Below are positions 1 to 9,078 of a stretch of 64,000 nucleotides of DNA, piece after piece. Source of the stretch: an uncultured Eubacteriales bacterium (lineage in GTDB: Bacteria > Bacillota > Clostridia > Christensenellales > Aristaeellaceae). Under the pieces are notes generated by a model. That model saw only the letters and a program-made list of their open reading frames with translations. It was not told the DNA's origin and made no database searches. Position 1 is the stretch's first letter; each line of letters starts with the position of its first letter. The stretch covers positions 1 through 64,000 of the forward strand of contig CADCFG010000002.1 of assembly GCA_902800625.1 (NCBI GenBank), written 5' to 3'. A program made the position numbers and the translations under genes.

Positions 1-300
1 TCGTGCCCATGTGGGCGATACTGTTGTGTGGGGAGGCTTTCCAGCAAAAGCAAAGCCGGAGCATTGGAGAAAAACGCATCAGCATCAGGCCGGCATAAAC
101 CGGCTGTACAGGGAATCGTGTCGAAGCACAATCCGCCCCGTCGGGCTGCCGTCGCTGGCCATGGTTCCAGCGCGACACCTGGATGCTGTGGTCTTCCTTC
201 GCAACGCTCCGGCTGAGGTGGGCATGCACCACGTTCAGACGATGGTCGATTGCCTTGGAAAGCCTGTGAAGTTTTTAACTGCAGTCGCTCTTGTCAATGA
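1..300. other. Left edge, no gene recognised
   Basis: Both strands have short open frames here, the longest on the plus strand at 11-370 and overlapping frames on the minus strand. None has a good ribosome-binding site or a product I recognise. The minus strand is downstream of a strong promoter at 308-336, so a mobile-element gene or remnant read leftward is possible, but I could not match the translation to a transposase. Confidence 0.4.
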
Positions 301-307
301 CAAATGC

Positions 308-336
308 ATCATAACCCAATGTCATAATAAAGTCAA
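308..336 (-). promoter_or_regulatory. Strong sigma-70-type promoter reading leftward
   Basis: On the minus strand there is TTGACT, a 17-base spacer and TATGAT. Transcription would run toward position 1. It sits just inside the repeated ends at 342-379, an arrangement like that of insertion-sequence ends. Confidence 0.6.
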
Positions 337-341
337 TAAGT

Positions 342-379
342 TCTGCATAAACAGTGCCAAATCTGCATAAATAGTGCCA
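342..379. repeat. Tandem 18-bp repeats, possible IS21-family end
   Basis: Two copies of an 18-base sequence of the form tctgcataa(a)yagtgcca lie at 342-359 and 362-379, 17 of 18 bases alike and 20 bases apart. Multiple short end-repeats followed by an inward promoter are typical of IS21-family ends. No istA-like product can be confirmed in the 300 bases to the left, so the assignment is tentative. Confidence 0.35.
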
Positions 380-583
380 TTTTCGAATTCATGGAAGTGG
401 TTTTGGATGGGGAAACACATGTTCACAAGAGAATATCCTGATACAAATATACCATATCACGAGAGAATACGCAAATCACCCGTATAAAACAAGCGTTCTA
501 TTATGTTGTTATTATTTTGTTAATTCTTGTTCTTCCACTGTCCGATGAATTTGCTTGTAAACGAAAACGTGAACAAGCGCAAT

Positions 584-623
584 AAAACTATAAGAGAGCC
601 AGTTTACTTGAAACAGCTCTCTT
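584..623 (-). terminator. Terminator of the TerB-like operon
   Basis: On the minus strand AAGAGAGC and GCTCTCTT form a hairpin (592-599 with 616-623) followed by a T-rich stretch. It lies just after the stop of the leftward operon ending at 644. Confidence 0.65.
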
Positions 624-643
624 GAAGCACACAGGATGGATTT

Positions 644-1651
644 CTAATCGACCATCCCTTGAAGCTTATCCTGAACCGCCAGAGCCGTTTGCTCCGACTC
701 CGGCGTCAACAGGCCGTCATCGGTGAGCAGCGGCGTATCCAGCACGGACTTGATGGTCACTGCGATGCTGGCACAGGAGGCGATGACCTTCCTGGATTCG
801 GGGCGGTAAAGTCGGTAGTCGTCGCCCTCATTTTTCAGGATGTCCTCCATCTGATAGATCAGGGGCAGGAAGCGGGTGTCGAGCCGTGCCAGGAGGTTGT
901 AGAACATATAGGTCCTGCGGCGGATGACCTCGCACTGGAGTGAGCCGGTGTCCAGCTCTTCACAGATTTGCTTTGCCTCTTCCAGGTTGCTCTTGGCCTT
1001 TTCCAGGTTTTTCCGGGCAGCCTCGCCCACGATGAATCCCATCACCATGAGCGCGGGTCCGGCTACCAAGCCGCCCAGAACAGCCGCACCGCCAGCCATG
1101 CCAAGTCCGCCGGCGGCAAGGGAACCGCCGCCGAAGAAGGCCAATGTCGCATTGGTGGCCGCCGCACCGCTCAGCGAAGCGATGGCCGTTCCGGTGGAAG
1201 CGAACGCGAATGCCTGCGCCGCGCCATATGCTCCAAAGGCCACCAGCGCGCCACCCGCGGTTCCAGCCGCCGCACCGCCGGTAATGGAGCCGGCGAAGTT
1301 GACCATCGATTTGAGCTCCGTGAACTCACGCTCATCGACGTGCAGCTTACTCAATTCCTCCAGCCCTGTCGATTCGGTGAAATCGACGTTTTTGATCCGG
1401 GTGAAAGCATCCAGGAATTGCCTGACGGTATGGTTCAGCACAAACAGCTTTTCCTCACCCAACACCCTCAAAGCCCGACCACAGGCTTCGCGTTGGGCGT
1501 TCAGCCGGGCGGTGGACGCTTCGACCATCTGATTGGCGTTCTTATTGATGGTACTGGCCGTGGAGGTATCGATTCCTGCCTTGACCGATTTTCCTGCGCC
1601 GACGGCACCTGCGGCGGCGGCCACTCCGATAAACAACAATGGCAACGGCAT
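644..1651 (-). CDS. Glycine/alanine-rich membrane-inserting protein, unknown function
   Basis: I do not recognise the family. The 335-residue protein has a short hydrophobic N-terminus, a charged helical region, then about 95 residues (roughly 120-215) very rich in Gly and Ala that could form glycine-zipper-type membrane helices, followed by a coiled-coil-like stretch and a soluble C-terminal domain. The ATG at 1651 is chosen because AGGAGG lies 8 bases upstream; the TTG six bases earlier is too close to it. The Shine-Dalgarno overlaps the stop codon of the TerB-like gene, so the two are translationally close. It is last of three genes with a shared promoter and terminator. A membrane effector or pore-like role is inference only. 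Confidence 0.7.
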   Translation of the reverse strand: MPLPLLFIGVAAAAGAVGAGKSVKAGIDTSTASTINKNANQMVEASTARLNAQREACGRALRVLGEEKLFVLNHTVRQFLDAFTRIKNVDFTESTGLEELSKLHVDEREFTELKSMVNFAGSITGGAAAGTAGGALVAFGAYGAAQAFAFASTGTAIASLSGAAATNATLAFFGGGSLAAGGLGMAGGAAVLGGLVAGPALMVMGFIVGEAARKNLEKAKSNLEEAKQICEELDTGSLQCEVIRRRTYMFYNLLARLDTRFLPLIYQMEDILKNEGDDYRLYRPESRKVIASCASIAVTIKSVLDTPLLTDDGLLTPESEQTALAVQDKLQGMVD

Positions 1652-1664
1652 ATTCAATTCCTCC

Positions 1665-2429
1665 TTACAGATTGATCAGATCCATGACGCTGTCAAAGAC
1701 GACGCGCTTGCGGTTCTCAAGCTCGTTGACCGTGGCTTCGATCGTCAGATAGGGCCTGTCGGTCGATTTGATCCAGTTCAGCTCCCGCTCCAGGTCCAGC
1801 AGCGTCAGCAGGCTGCTCTCCAGCTCCAAGAAGATGGCCTTGTCGATGCCCAGCTTGCGAACGACGTATTTCAACAGCTTACGCTCCGCGTCGTCATAGG
1901 CTCCATCGCTGTAGGCGATGGTGAGCAGATCCCACACCAGCAGCTTCGGCGCGATGGCAGCGTCCGCGGGCTTGACCGTGGCGCGAATGGCGTCCTCGAC
2001 GCCGTCCTGCAGCACATCGCAGTAATCCTCTGGATCGATGGCCTTCTCCATCTGCTTCCGGCACTCTTCGACGAGCTCTGCCTTATTGGACGCGTAGTTC
2101 ATATCCAGCTCCTGACCGATGGAATCGAATTTCTCTTCCTCGCTGTGGAAGACCTCGCCGTCCACCGCCATCACGTAATAGATGATCTTCAGTGCATTCT
2201 TCACAGTGATGCTGGTGATGGCCGCCGGCTCCGTGGAAGCCTGCGATTCTTCTGCCGGCTTCTTCGCAAAGATGGCGGTGATCTGCTCCGGGTTGATTTC
2301 CGGCAGCTTCACCTCTGGCAGCTTGACGTCCTTCGTCACGTTCTTCACCGTGTCCACCGCGCCATTAACGGCGTCCGCGGCGCCCTTGAACAGGCTTTGC
2401 AGGCTCTTGCCCAGGTCGATTCCCGCCAT
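1665..2429 (-). CDS. TerB-like domain protein
   Basis: The product has 254 residues. The first 70 or so are low in complexity with repeated Lys-Leu-Pro and Pro-Glu motifs (a flexible linker). The rest resembles the TerB/tellurite-resistance helical fold, with two typical acidic turns (AVDGEVFHSEEE and YSDGAYDDAERK). TerB domains are small acidic helical bundles found in tellurite, stress and phage-defence-linked operons, and they may bind metal. The start has GGGGGTAAG upstream. It lies 18 bases downstream of the 499-residue gene and 13 bases upstream of the Gly-rich protein start. No other ter genes (TerC, TerD, TerZ) are present, so this is not a classical ter operon. Confidence 0.7.
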   Translation of the reverse strand: MAGIDLGKSLQSLFKGAADAVNGAVDTVKNVTKDVKLPEVKLPEINPEQITAIFAKKPAEESQASTEPAAITSITVKNALKIIYYVMAVDGEVFHSEEEKFDSIGQELDMNYASNKAELVEECRKQMEKAIDPEDYCDVLQDGVEDAIRATVKPADAAIAPKLLVWDLLTIAYSDGAYDDAERKLLKYVVRKLGIDKAIFLELESSLLTLLDLERELNWIKSTDRPYLTIEATVNELENRKRVVFDSVMDLINL

Positions 2430-2447
2430 GTTTCTTACCCCCGTTTC

Positions 2448-3947
2448 TTAAAGCTTCAGCGCTATGTCGGAGTCCATCAGGTCATCGAACTCCTGCTGGT
2501 TCGTGAATTGCGGTTTTCTGCCCAGCACCCGCTGGATGACGACGTTGCCCTTGATGACCAGGTCGGAAGCGCCGGTCACGAGCCCGCGATCCATGAAATC
2601 GAAGCCCGTCAGGAAGGCGCTGATGTCCTCCGCGATGTATTCGCAGACGCGCTCCTCCAGCTGCTGCCTGTAGGCTTCCAGCTGTGCTGCGATTCGCTCC
2701 GTCTTCGCCTCCATCAGCAGGCGTCGCTCCTCCAGGAGCGCGACCTCCTCGCAGTCAGCGGAGACATCCCTGTAGATGGCGACAGCGGCGCGTCCAATGC
2801 CGACCACATTGACCCGCTTGACGAACGCTGCGCCGAACAGAGTGTAATCTCCTATGGAATCAAGCGCGGCATGGAAGAGGGCATCCGTCACGTCGGCGAC
2901 AGTAAAGCTCATGCTGGCGATGGCGACCATTCGCTCGATGGTGCGGTTGCCGAAGGGCATAACGTTTTCCCACTCGATGTCGTTCACATCCTCATGGGCC
3001 GCGAGTTCCCTTGCCAGCCGGGTGATGAAGTAGGCGGCGCGCACGAGGGCCTCGTTCAGCAGAACAGGCACGGCCTGCTGTGTGAGCGCCTGGGCGAGAG
3101 GGATCGCGGTGATTCCCGTTTTTTCGGCTTTCCTGTACTTTTCGACGACGCCGGCCAGCCGGGTGCCCTTCAGCGCAGGCGATGTGGCGAGCACGGTGAG
3201 CAGGGAGAAGAACATCGCATCGATGCCCATGTCCTCGTGCTTCTTCTCCTGCCAGCCCTTGATGTCGCCCGGCAGGCGCTTCTGCCACGTGTCGACGGCC
3301 TTGACGATATCGGCCATCATGGGGCTGGCGTGCATGACCTGGCGGAGCTTGCCCAGGGTTTTCAAAGACCCGGCGGGCATGGGCTCCTGATCGGTGGCGT
3401 TGTACAGCCACTTCATCGTGGCGGCGATTGCCGCGGTTCCGGCGATCCAGACACTATCGCTGCGGCTGATGCCCTCCGGGAGCATATGGAGCTTCTCCCC
3501 GTCATACCGCATCATGCCGCTATCGCTGAGCTGGCCCAGCAGCGTGGCGACGAGACCGACGGTCGTCGCATGCCCGGACATACCCGCGATCTGCGGGATG
3601 GCGTTGACAACGCCCTTTGGAATTGTAGCATGGGGGATCGCCACTTTGGTTTTGGGCTTCTTTCCGTCAGCCTGCCGTTGCAGACAATCGAGCAGCTGCC
3701 CGGGAACAGCCGTAATGGATTCCTTTGTGATTTCGGTCTGCTTGATCAAAAAGGCATCCACCGCACCCGCGAGTATGCCACAGAGCGCGGCGAGGGCGTA
3801 GTCTTCCATACCGGCATCGCACCGATAGGCCTGCAGCGACTGATTGACGCGCTCCAGCTCGGCGTCAATATCAGCCGTATCCACCTTCCGTCCGAAGGAA
3901 TCCAGAAAAACCTCCGCGGACAGGATCTCTCTGCGTTCAGAGCCCAT
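2448..3947 (-). CDS. Hypothetical helical protein, first gene of TerB-like operon
   Basis: This 499-residue protein is not recognised. It is mostly helical, with hydrophobic alanine-rich stretches near 160-180 and 350-400, and a coiled-coil-like segment near 400-430 rich in Glu, Arg and Leu. No Walker, nuclease or kinase motif is visible. An upstream in-frame extension to 4076 exists but overlaps the promoter. The ATG at 3947 has GGGGGTGAG just upstream, the same kind of site as the next gene, so it is preferred. It is first in a three-gene leftward operon with the TerB-like and Gly-rich proteins, which suggests a joint function. Confidence 0.65.
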   Translation of the reverse strand: MGSERREILSAEVFLDSFGRKVDTADIDAELERVNQSLQAYRCDAGMEDYALAALCGILAGAVDAFLIKQTEITKESITAVPGQLLDCLQRQADGKKPKTKVAIPHATIPKGVVNAIPQIAGMSGHATTVGLVATLLGQLSDSGMMRYDGEKLHMLPEGISRSDSVWIAGTAAIAATMKWLYNATDQEPMPAGSLKTLGKLRQVMHASPMMADIVKAVDTWQKRLPGDIKGWQEKKHEDMGIDAMFFSLLTVLATSPALKGTRLAGVVEKYRKAEKTGITAIPLAQALTQQAVPVLLNEALVRAAYFITRLARELAAHEDVNDIEWENVMPFGNRTIERMVAIASMSFTVADVTDALFHAALDSIGDYTLFGAAFVKRVNVVGIGRAAVAIYRDVSADCEEVALLEERRLLMEAKTERIAAQLEAYRQQLEERVCEYIAEDISAFLTGFDFMDRGLVTGASDLVIKGNVVIQRVLGRKPQFTNQQEFDDLMDSDIALKL

Positions 3948-3981
3948 GCTTCTCACCCCCGTGGTTATAGATGCTTTCCAA

Positions 3982-4010
3982 ATTATAACATAATAAGCCA
4001 GATTTGTATA
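3982..4010 (-). promoter_or_regulatory. Promoter of the TerB-like operon
   Basis: TATACA, a 17-base spacer and a perfect TATAAT on the minus strand, 35 bases before the ATG at 3947. The 315-base gap 3948-4262 is AT-rich and holds this promoter plus the leader of the rightward gene at 4263, for which I see only a possible TATAGT -10 at 4170-4175 without a convincing -35. Confidence 0.6.
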
Positions 4011-4262
4011 TCCTATGTGGGCGTGGAAGTAAATGAGTATGGTATTAATGTACGTGATTGAGATAAATAGATGCATAAAATGTATTGATATATGTGGCAG
4101 AAAATGCTAACTTATGGTAAAATGCAGACGAATACACTAACAAACCCAATTCATAAGAGAAGATGATATTATAGTATAGACATAAAACAATTACTGTCTC
4201 TTGTTGTGGAGGGTTTCCCCAGATATATGCTCGGTATGAATATGTGAAGGAGAGCGGTTAGA

Positions 4263-6251
4263 ATGAAGAAGATTGTGATCTCGACTGTCTTTTGCCTTAT
4301 GCTCATGGTATTGTTCTGCTATGCAATAGCTGAATCAGATTCGGACTATGTCGTATTCGGATGCTATGAGCAGGACAATAACATCCAAAACGGGGCAGAA
4401 CCAATAGAATGGATCGTTCTTGAGAGCAAGGATAATCAGCAGATGCTGATCAGCAGATATGCCTTGGACTGTATGCAGTTCAGCGATGAAGCCAGTGGCA
4501 GTTGGAATGACAGCGCAGTTCGGACGTGGCTAAACAATGAATTCTTGTCAACCGCGTTTTCTGAAGAAGAACAACAAGCGATTGTTCTTTCTGAGATTTC
4601 GAACTCATCCGAGGAAGGAAATGCCGAATGGATGCCAACAGATGATGAGAATACCCAGGACAAGGTATTCTTGCTCAGCTTTGCCGAAGCACGTCGGTAT
4701 TTCGATACAGATGGTTCACGCAAGCTAAAAGGAACAAGCTACGCAAAGTCTCGCGGAGCTGCTCCCAAAGACGTCACATCAATCGTAATTGGCGAGACGG
4801 ATTGGTGGTTGAGATCACGAGGCGCTTCTGAATCAGAGGCCAGTTTTGTGGATGTCAGGGGCTGGACAATATCAAAAGCAACAAAGGAAAAGATTGGCGT
4901 GCGTCCCGTTATATGGCTTGATTTGAACTGCGATTTTAACACATTCAGAGATTCCAAGTACGACAAGGCTATCAGCCTTGTCGATCAGGAAGATGATTTA
5001 TCTGCAGTTGATGCATTTGATGAGCTGGGGAATTATCGCGACAGCTATCTTCAAGCTATTACTTCTCGGATCAGGATTGGCGATAAAGCAATTGAGGATG
5101 GTAATGTAGAGAATGCTATTCAGTGGTTCGGCGACGCAAAAGGCTTTATTCTTGAACATTTTGATTCTGAGGTAAGCGCCCAGGTGTTTGCAGATTGTGA
5201 TATCAATGCGAAACTGCTGGAGGCAAAATACCAACAGGCTGTAGAGGTCAAAAACAGTGGTGATATAGAGCGTGCCATTGATTTGCTGACTGCAGTCGGT
5301 CACTATAAGGACAGCATGGACCTTTTGCGGGAGTGCTTTGAACAGAATAAGATACAATGGAGCTGGCTGACGCGCAAAACGGATTCTACAGTCAATGCCG
5401 GGCTGGATACCGGCTATTCCAAATCATCACAGATCAAAGACGGGGATCCGCACTTTGGCTGGTATCTTGGCCGGTTCATGATGAGCGGCTACACCGAGCG
5501 GATCGACGAAGGTGATGTGCCGGTTTTCATCAAAACGCCCGGAGACAATCTTGTCCTGTGGTTTAATCTGGAACAGGATATCGATGCCTTGAACCAGGAC
5601 GAGAATATGAAGATTGAGCAGGATAAAAATGGCTCTGACCAGCAATTCCAGATTCCGAAGTCGGATTTTGGCCGCGGTGCGTTGTTTATCAGGCACATTG
5701 ACGCCCGCAATTCTGATACCGACCCACAGGAATATAAGGATTTCCTCGCCGCCCACGATGACACCGGCGCAAATACCCGGGTGGAGATCAAAGAAGAGGG
5801 CGTCTATGAAGTTGCGTTGGATTACGAGATTTCCAAGAAATCAAAAGTAGCGCTTGTAGACAAATGGGATTACTATAACTATCGCATTTGCTTTGCTTTT
5901 GAAGTTCGCAACGGCAGCGGCATGTTCTACCTGTTCGATCTGGGAACGGGCACTGAATTGCAGGATTACGCAATCACGACAGACGGATTCCGAGTCGACC
6001 TTGCGAATTCCCACGCATTGAGCATCAATTATACCCGCTACGCACTTAATCAGAGCGGCACAGGCCTGGATGTGCGAAAGACAACCGTCGCATCGGATGG
6101 TGAAGAACTAACGACCGTTGGCTATTATGAGATCACAGCAACCAACAAGGAAACCAATGAAAAGCTGACGAAGCACATCTTCATTGGCGATTCCGAGGAT
6201 CTTGCGATGTACAAGGAAGCGGATTCTGAGCTTCTTTCCAGATTTGAATGA
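4263..6251 (+). CDS. Secreted DUF6273-domain protein
   Basis: The 662-residue protein starts with a signal peptide (hydrophobic to about residue 23). Residues about 28-222 match the DUF6273 pattern: an opening 'VVFGCYEQDN' strand, 'WIVLES', a 'WLNNEF' helix, 'WWLRSRG', and closing 'VRPVIWLDL'. This domain is common in surface proteins of gut Clostridia; its biochemical role is not known to me. Residues about 225-350 look like short helical repeats ('YDKAISL', 'FDELGNYRDS', 'AVGHYKDS'), as in TPR-like stalks. The last 300 residues are unrecognised. A GGAG site precedes the ATG. It sits 26 bases before the LHH-toxin gene and is probably cotranscribed with it. Confidence 0.75.
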   Translation: MKKIVISTVFCLMLMVLFCYAIAESDSDYVVFGCYEQDNNIQNGAEPIEWIVLESKDNQQMLISRYALDCMQFSDEASGSWNDSAVRTWLNNEFLSTAFSEEEQQAIVLSEISNSSEEGNAEWMPTDDENTQDKVFLLSFAEARRYFDTDGSRKLKGTSYAKSRGAAPKDVTSIVIGETDWWLRSRGASESEASFVDVRGWTISKATKEKIGVRPVIWLDLNCDFNTFRDSKYDKAISLVDQEDDLSAVDAFDELGNYRDSYLQAITSRIRIGDKAIEDGNVENAIQWFGDAKGFILEHFDSEVSAQVFADCDINAKLLEAKYQQAVEVKNSGDIERAIDLLTAVGHYKDSMDLLRECFEQNKIQWSWLTRKTDSTVNAGLDTGYSKSSQIKDGDPHFGWYLGRFMMSGYTERIDEGDVPVFIKTPGDNLVLWFNLEQDIDALNQDENMKIEQDKNGSDQQFQIPKSDFGRGALFIRHIDARNSDTDPQEYKDFLAAHDDTGANTRVEIKEEGVYEVALDYEISKKSKVALVDKWDYYNYRICFAFEVRNGSGMFYLFDLGTGTELQDYAITTDGFRVDLANSHALSINYTRYALNQSGTGLDVRKTTVASDGEELTTVGYYEITATNKETNEKLTKHIFIGDSEDLAMYKEADSELLSRFE

Positions 6252-6277
6252 CGATCAACCAGAGGGGAGGAAAAACA

Positions 6278-7420
6278 ATGCGCATGAAAGCAATCATTGC
6301 GTCCATTCTCGTGTTCATACTCATTATTATGAGTTGTTCCGCGGAAGAGGTGACGCCGGAGTTCAAGGGCATGAACGACCCTGACCTTTTGCCGTACATT
6401 GAGGATACACTGTACGCGGAACTGGTGTCCACGCTGGACAGTGAAGAATACTTTGTCGAGAACGTCAGCGCAATCTACATATCCGAAGAGTATCTGGAGG
6501 AATTGGAGTTCAACTCACAATCCAATATCTATTTCGGCTATACTTTGGCAGAGCTGGAAGCGCAGTTTCAGGGGGACAGATACGTCTTTACGCTGGGCGC
6601 AGACAATGAAACTACGGTCGAACCATGGGAAGCCTATGATGATACCTATGACCGCGTTCTGAAAAATGTCGCGATTGGCACCGGCGTCATTCTGATCTGC
6701 GTTACAGTTTCCGTTGTGACCGCAGGCGCGGGCGCACCAGCTGTAAGCATGATATTCGCGGTAGCTGCAAAGAGCGGAGCAACATGTGCGTTGTCGGGAG
6801 CCGCGTTGGGCGGTGTCTCTGCGGGCGTTGTCACTGGTATTCAGACCGGTGATATGGATGCAGCACTTAAGTCGGCAGCCTTGGCCGGAAGTGAAGGGTA
6901 CAAATGGGGAGCTATCACCGGTGCGATCGCAGGCGGGGCCGGCGAGGCGATCGCGCTCAAGGGAGCAACCATGAATGGCCTTACTATGAACGAGGCTGCA
7001 ATCATTCAGAGAGAGTCAAATTATCCGCTTAGCGTTATTAAGGAGTTTCATTCATACGAAGAGTACAATATATACAAAGAAGCAGGATTGATGAATCGAC
7101 TTGTTGGGAATAAGGCTGCATTAATAAGAGATATTGATCTTACGCAAAAAGATGCCTTTGGACGAACTAATCTGGAGAGGATGCTCAATGGTGACCCGGC
7201 CCTTGACCCAACAGGGGTGTCTTATGAACTACATCATGTAGGTCAGAAAAATGATTCAATTTTCGCTGTGTTGACACAATCGGAACACAGAGGAGCCGGT
7301 AATTTTGCCAAACTACATAAAGAATTGATCAGCTCTGAGGTTGACCATGGAGCTGCATTTGCCGCAGCAAAAAAGGAATTCTGGATTGCTCTTGGGAAAA
7401 TACTGTCAGGGGGAGTATAA
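6278..7420 (+). CDS. LHH-family (HNH/Endo VII) nuclease toxin with lipoprotein-like signal
   Basis: The 380-residue protein begins with a signal peptide ending in 'IIMSC', a plausible lipobox. After about 100 residues comes a long Gly/Ala-rich hydrophobic pre-toxin region (about 130-230). The C-terminus carries 'DAFGRTNLERM' and an LHH motif at about 318-320, then 'SEHRG' and 'KLH', matching the LHH clade of the HNH/Endo VII nuclease superfamily used as polymorphic-toxin warheads. The ATG at 6278 is preferred because GAGGGGAGG lies 7 bases upstream; the earlier frame start at 6248 overlaps the previous gene's stop. The next gene is an SUKH-like immunity protein. The expected role, DNA cleavage in competing cells, is inference from the family. 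Confidence 0.78.
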   Translation: MRMKAIIASILVFILIIMSCSAEEVTPEFKGMNDPDLLPYIEDTLYAELVSTLDSEEYFVENVSAIYISEEYLEELEFNSQSNIYFGYTLAELEAQFQGDRYVFTLGADNETTVEPWEAYDDTYDRVLKNVAIGTGVILICVTVSVVTAGAGAPAVSMIFAVAAKSGATCALSGAALGGVSAGVVTGIQTGDMDAALKSAALAGSEGYKWGAITGAIAGGAGEAIALKGATMNGLTMNEAAIIQRESNYPLSVIKEFHSYEEYNIYKEAGLMNRLVGNKAALIRDIDLTQKDAFGRTNLERMLNGDPALDPTGVSYELHHVGQKNDSIFAVLTQSEHRGAGNFAKLHKELISSEVDHGAAFAAAKKEFWIALGKILSGGV

Positions 7421-7422
7421 AC

Positions 7423-7812
7423 ATGAATGCTCTAGTTGATCTGATAAACAAATCGAAAGATGCACTAACATTGACTGGTGCGTGTAATGAAGATATTGTG
7501 GTCGCTGAAAACACTCTCAATCTCATCTTCTCAAATGAGTATAAAGAGTATACATCCACATATGGAGCTGTCTCCATAAATGGGATGGAATTAACAGGAG
7601 TCGTTCCGAACCATGACTTGAATATCGTAGACGTAACAATATCAGCTCGCTCTATTACACCACAAGCATCACATGATTGGTATGTGATCAGAGATCTACA
7701 TATTGATGGAGTTATAATTTGGCAGAACGAAAGAGGAGAAGTATTTCAGACTCAACCATATAGAGAACCAAAAAAGCTTTGTAATTCGATTTATGAATAC
7801 TTGAACCTTTGA
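7423..7812 (+). CDS. SUKH (SMI1/KNR4)-family immunity protein
   Basis: The 129-residue protein has the SUKH pattern: an N-terminal helix, 'ENTLNLIFSNEYKEYTSTYG', the following 'ISINGMELTG'-type strand (here 'VSINGMELTG'), and a late 'DGVIIWQNERGEVF' strand. SUKH proteins neutralise nuclease toxins of polymorphic systems, HNH/Endo VII types in particular. It starts two bases after the toxin stop, behind GGGGGAG. Codon use is AT-rich compared with the flanking genes, as is common for toxin-immunity tips that move by recombination. No signal peptide is present, fitting a cytoplasmic protector. Confidence 0.8.
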   Translation: MNALVDLINKSKDALTLTGACNEDIVVAENTLNLIFSNEYKEYTSTYGAVSINGMELTGVVPNHDLNIVDVTISARSITPQASHDWYVIRDLHIDGVIIWQNERGEVFQTQPYREPKKLCNSIYEYLNL

Positions 7813-7822
7813 GGATACAACT

Positions 7823-9025
7823 ATGCCCACCTACACCACCCTCCTCCAATCTCCGTTCGACCAAATCTCCCCGGAGGACGACAATTTCATCGAAGAGCTG
7901 CTCGCTGTCGCGCAGCTCTTTCGGCCTTTTTCAGAGGGGCTGGATGAGTTCATCGTCAGCCATGGATATCAAGGTGATCTGACGGACATCAATGGCAAGA
8001 CCACCTTTATCCGGGAGGCCTTTGCCAGCCATGGCATGAAGCCTCCCCGGGAGCTGGAGAAATGGTACACAGAGAACCAGACCGTTCGCCGGGACACGGT
8101 CTTTCAGCTGTGCTTCGCCCTCGGGCTGGACGGCTCCGATACGGATGAATTCTTCCGTAGGGTCTACACCCGCGAGCGCAGCTTTGACTGCCACCGCGTC
8201 CAGGAGGCAGTCTATTACTTCTGTCTGAATCACGGTCTGAGCTTTGCCGATGCGCAGAACATCTGCCACCAGCTGCCCCAGCCTCCGAAGCAGGCCCAGC
8301 CAGGGCAGACGGCGATTTACACCTCCACCATCATTGCGGAACTGAACCACATGGACACCCGCGAGGAGCTGATCCAGTACCTCACGGAGAACATCGCCCA
8401 GTTCAGTCAACACAATGTTACCGCTTATGCCACCATCGAACGGCTGTGGCGGGAGATCGCGGGCAAGGATGGCTTGCTGGAGCGGGAATACCGCCGCTTC
8501 TATGTGGCCGGAGACGACGCGGCGACGGGGACCAGGGCCAAGCAGTATTACGACGATGACGGCTTCAAGGCCTGGGATGCCTATCTGGCCATCTTCCAGC
8601 TGGACAAGACTCAGGTCGCCGATCTCAAGCTGGATCGGAACATCCGACCTGCCATTGAATTGCTGCACGCCGACGCTCAGGACTCCTTCCCGGATCGTCA
8701 GGGCATTGAGGCCATCCTCGCCGGGAAGAACGTTTCCTATGAGCGCGTGCGTAAACTGCTGATCCTGCTGGAATTCTATGCCTTTTGGGCTCGCAAGCGC
8801 CTGGAGACCGGCAGCTGCGACGCCGGAGAGCAGGACGGCGCGCGCTTCATCGACACGGTCAACCAGTACATGATCGAGACAGGCTATCCGGAGCTGTACG
8901 TCGGCAACCCCTACGATTGGATCTTCTTCTATGTCTCCCACGACTGCGAACCGCTGATCACCTTCCGGGAGATCTGGCAATCCCTGCTGGACAATATCAG
9001 CGAAGCATCAGCAAACCCAAATTGA
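7823..9025 (+). CDS. Helical protein paired with kinase-STAND protein
   Basis: I cannot name this 400-residue protein with confidence. It is predicted helical and soluble. Around residues 75-110 the segment 'VRRDTVFQLCFALGLDGSD' is reminiscent of the recognition part of XRE-like helix-turn-helix proteins ('rdT...l..ALgl'), so a DNA-binding or regulatory role is possible. The C-terminal half shows no motif I know. The start has GAGG 10 bases upstream. It ends 53 bases before the ATG of the kinase-NTPase-TPR gene, in the same direction, with no terminator between, which suggests one functional module. Confidence 0.55.
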   Translation: MPTYTTLLQSPFDQISPEDDNFIEELLAVAQLFRPFSEGLDEFIVSHGYQGDLTDINGKTTFIREAFASHGMKPPRELEKWYTENQTVRRDTVFQLCFALGLDGSDTDEFFRRVYTRERSFDCHRVQEAVYYFCLNHGLSFADAQNICHQLPQPPKQAQPGQTAIYTSTIIAELNHMDTREELIQYLTENIAQFSQHNVTAYATIERLWREIAGKDGLLEREYRRFYVAGDDAATGTRAKQYYDDDGFKAWDAYLAIFQLDKTQVADLKLDRNIRPAIELLHADAQDSFPDRQGIEAILAGKNVSYERVRKLLILLEFYAFWARKRLETGSCDAGEQDGARFIDTVNQYMIETGYPELYVGNPYDWIFFYVSHDCEPLITFREIWQSLLDNISEASANPN

Positions 9026-9078
9026 CCGCACCGCATGTTAGAATCAACCTGTAAATGAGATTTGCAGGGGGTGCCGCA

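Noticed and set aside
1533..4061. Long plus-strand frame of 842 codons opposite the TerB-like operon
   Set aside because: It is antisense to three genes that have good ribosome-binding sites and recognisable composition; its translation is rich in Gln, Leu, His and Arg, typical of a shadow frame in high-GC DNA.
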